Assembly (NCBI GenBank): GCA_013003465.1
Contig: JABDIZ010000419.1
Span: 1 to 23,098 of the forward strand
Direction: 5' to 3'
DNA length: 23,098 nt
Origin: Rhodothermaceae bacterium
GTDB taxonomy: Bacteria > Bacteroidota > Rhodothermia > Rhodothermales > Rubricoccaceae
Below the pieces are notes generated by a model, which was not told the DNA's origin, made no database searches, and saw only the letters and a list, made by a program, of their open reading frames with translations. This document shows, in pieces, positions 21,443-23,098 of the stretch (positions within the stretch are counted from its first letter, which is position 1; every line of letters starts with the position of its first letter). The translations under genes and the position numbers were made by a program.

Positions 21443-23008
21443 ATGCGACTCGCCATCCTTGGAAACGGCGTCTTGGCCAATCTGGCCGCCCTGTACCTCC
21501 GCAAGAGCACGCCTGCGGACACCGAAATCACCATCGTAGGGCCTGCTGAGCGTGGGAAGCTGCCGCGCGTCGGCGAGTCGCTCATCGAGATCTCCACGCG
21601 CTTTCTGGAAGAGCAACTGGGGCTCGGGCAGTACCTCCGCAAGAACCACAACCCCAAGTTCGCGCTCACCTATTATTTCAAGCTCGACCTCGACGACCCG
21701 GAGGACCGGACCTATTCCATCCACTGCAACGAGCGCGCGCCCGACAACCATCCCTCACTCGACGGCTGGGAAGGCCCGATGGCTCGCCCCCCCGCCTGGT
21801 TGATCAACCGGGAGGTCTTCGACCGTGACATGAAGCAGTTGGTGACAGACGAGCCCGGCATCGAGCGGATCGAAGGCGTTGCCAAGGACATTGAGGTTGA
21901 TCGCGAGGGGGGCCACACGGTCACGATTGCCGAGCCTGATGGAGAGAAGCGCACCCTCGAAGCCGATTGGGTGATCGATGTGACGGGCCGGGCTCGGTTC
22001 CTTGCCAAGCGCTTTGGTCTGGTCGAAAAGCCGAAGACGGGACAACGGAACTGTTTCTGGTTCCACGTCAAGGACTTCGACCCCGAGCTGCTCACGGCCC
22101 TGGACGCCCTCGGCCCGCAGCCACCTGCCGAGGGGGAGGACTACCACTACGATCGGTACTTCACCACGCACCACTTCATGGGGCGCGGCAACTGGATCTG
22201 GCTCATTCCAGTGAAGGGGGAGGACGGCAAGGATCACATGAGCGTGGGCCTGACCTCGCGCCCGGACATCTACCCCCACGAGGTGCGGTCGATCGAGCAA
22301 TTTCTCGAGCACGTAAGCACCGAGCACCCGGTCGTGGCCGATCTCGTGCGAAGTGGCACCGTCGAGGACACCAGCATTCTGGGCAACTACCGCTACTTCG
22401 CCAAGCAAGCCTACTCGCCGGATCGGTGGTGCATTCTCGGAGACGCCGCCTATGCGCTCGACCCGCTCTTCAGCAACGGCCTGGCCTTCGGGACCATCCA
22501 GATCGAGCAAATCGGCGAGATGATCAGGCGCGACTGCGCAGGTGAACTGACCGACAAGCTCATCAGCGACATGGACAAGGCCGTCTGGGCGCCGGTCATC
22601 GCCTCGCAGAACACCATCACCGAGTGGTATTCCTCGATGGACGATCCGTACCTGTCGGCGCTCCGGCTGAACTGGATCGAGATCGCCTACTTCTACATGC
22701 TCCTGCCGATGGTGGTCAACCGCTGCCACTACGATCCGAAGCGGATGGGCCTCTGGCGGATCATGCAGAGTTCGGCGCCGCCCTTCGAGGTACCGCCCCA
22801 GCTTATCGAGGCCCGCAAGCACTTCGACCGAGTCACCCCGGACCACTTCATCTACCGCGGAAAGGAAAAGGTGAACCTCCGCGCGCTCGAAGAGGTGGAC
22901 AACCTGGGCGCCATTCGCTCGCAGATCGTCGAGGGATCCCAGTTGCGCCAGCGGTATGCCGAGGATTCCCTGGCCCAGTTGGAGCAAGCGGCCCAGGCTG
23001 TCGCATAA
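21443..23008 (+). CDS. Flavin-dependent halogenase-like oxidoreductase
   Basis: This 521-residue protein belongs to the tryptophan-halogenase-like FAD enzymes. It has an N-terminal Rossmann FAD fold (LAILGNGVLANLAALYL, 3-19), PRVGES (41-46), WLINREVFD (119-127), a second FAD motif GDAAYALDPLFSNGLA (333-348), and WIWLIP at 251-256, which fits the WxWxIP signature of flavin-dependent halogenases. K72 in NPKFALTYYF sits where the family places its active-site lysine. Related proteins with the same motifs can be hydroxylases or reductases, so halogenation is not proven and the substrate is unknown. The ATG at 21443 starts exactly at the Rossmann strand. It stands alone, divergent from pyrG, with no biosynthetic neighbours in the window. 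Confidence 0.8.
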   Translation: MRLAILGNGVLANLAALYLRKSTPADTEITIVGPAERGKLPRVGESLIEISTRFLEEQLGLGQYLRKNHNPKFALTYYFKLDLDDPEDRTYSIHCNERAPDNHPSLDGWEGPMARPPAWLINREVFDRDMKQLVTDEPGIERIEGVAKDIEVDREGGHTVTIAEPDGEKRTLEADWVIDVTGRARFLAKRFGLVEKPKTGQRNCFWFHVKDFDPELLTALDALGPQPPAEGEDYHYDRYFTTHHFMGRGNWIWLIPVKGEDGKDHMSVGLTSRPDIYPHEVRSIEQFLEHVSTEHPVVADLVRSGTVEDTSILGNYRYFAKQAYSPDRWCILGDAAYALDPLFSNGLAFGTIQIEQIGEMIRRDCAGELTDKLISDMDKAVWAPVIASQNTITEWYSSMDDPYLSALRLNWIEIAYFYMLLPMVVNRCHYDPKRMGLWRIMQSSAPPFEVPPQLIEARKHFDRVTPDHFIYRGKEKVNLRALEEVDNLGAIRSQIVEGSQLRQRYAEDSLAQLEQAAQAVA

Positions 23009-23063
23009 TGGCAAACAGGGCTGACGCTGCGGAGACCTGCCCGGCCAAAGCTTCCGCGATCCT

Positions 23064-23079
23064 TGTGTCTACATACACA
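23064..23079. promoter_or_regulatory. Small inverted repeat TGTGT-N6-ACACA
   Basis: TGTGT (23064-23068) and ACACA (23075-23079) are perfect 5-bp arms in the 90 nt after the halogenase-like stop. It could be an operator for a following gene or chance. The last bases contain an ATG at 23090, but too little is present to call a gene. Confidence 0.2.
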
Positions 23080-23098
23080 GCGCACCGCCATGCAAGGA

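Noticed and set aside
23090..23098. ATG near the right edge as the start of a next gene
   Set aside because: Only three codons are present. Nothing can be supported.

Overview
This is a GC-rich chromosomal segment dominated by one complete dcw (division and cell wall) cluster, read on the minus strand from mraZ (about 16.16 kb) down to ftsZ (150). The order is mraZ-rsmH-ftsL-ftsI-murE-mraY-murD-ftsW-murG-murC-ftsQ-ftsA-ftsZ. There is no murF, murB or ddl, which is the arrangement typical of Bacteroidota and relatives. High GC, weak or absent Shine-Dalgarno sequences before most genes, TAnnTTTG-like promoter elements, a DNPR (meso-DAP) MurE and a canonical winged-helix LexA-type protein together suggest a Rhodothermota/Rhodothermia-type bacterium. 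The lineage is inferred from gene order and sequence style, not proven.

Layout: 1-149, downstream flank of ftsZ with two small dyads. 150-16162, the dcw operon, with several 1-4 nt stop/start overlaps (mraY/murD, murG/murC, murC/ftsQ) and longer gaps at ftsI-murE, rsmH-ftsL, ftsW-murG and ftsA-ftsZ. 16163-16473, a dense divergent control region between mraZ and a lexA-like gene. 16474-17118, the lexA-like gene (+). 17119-17473, a gap holding a minus-strand TPR-type gene fragment. 17474-18673, a DUF819 membrane protein (-). 18674-18853, a gap with five perfect 14-bp tandem repeats. 18854-19393, a Nudix hydrolase overlapping pyrG (19390-21135), both minus. 21136-21442, a divergent intergenic region. 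21443-23008, a flavin-dependent halogenase-like protein (+).

The dcw genes supply the whole route from UDP-MurNAc to polymerised septal peptidoglycan apart from MurF, MurB and Ddl. MurC, MurD and MurE add the first three amino-acid steps. MraY and MurG make lipid I and lipid II. FtsW and FtsI polymerise and crosslink. FtsQ and FtsL link these to the FtsA-FtsZ ring. MraZ and RsmH head the operon.

The most notable part is the mraZ/lexA control region and the lexA-like protein. The protein has a normal LexA DNA-binding domain and an S24 fold, but all three self-cleavage elements are replaced: the Ala-Gly bond by Ser-Asp, the catalytic Ser by Gly, and the catalytic Lys by Arg. Upstream lie two near-identical palindromes (GTGAA-N6-TTCAC), two DnaA boxes in opposite orientation, a plausible mraZ promoter, and three TGGGG repeats spaced one helical turn apart that match the known MraZ operator pattern. 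Another perfect DnaA box sits in the ftsA-ftsZ gap. This suggests, as inference, that division gene expression here is tied to DnaA, MraZ and a protease-dead LexA paralogue.
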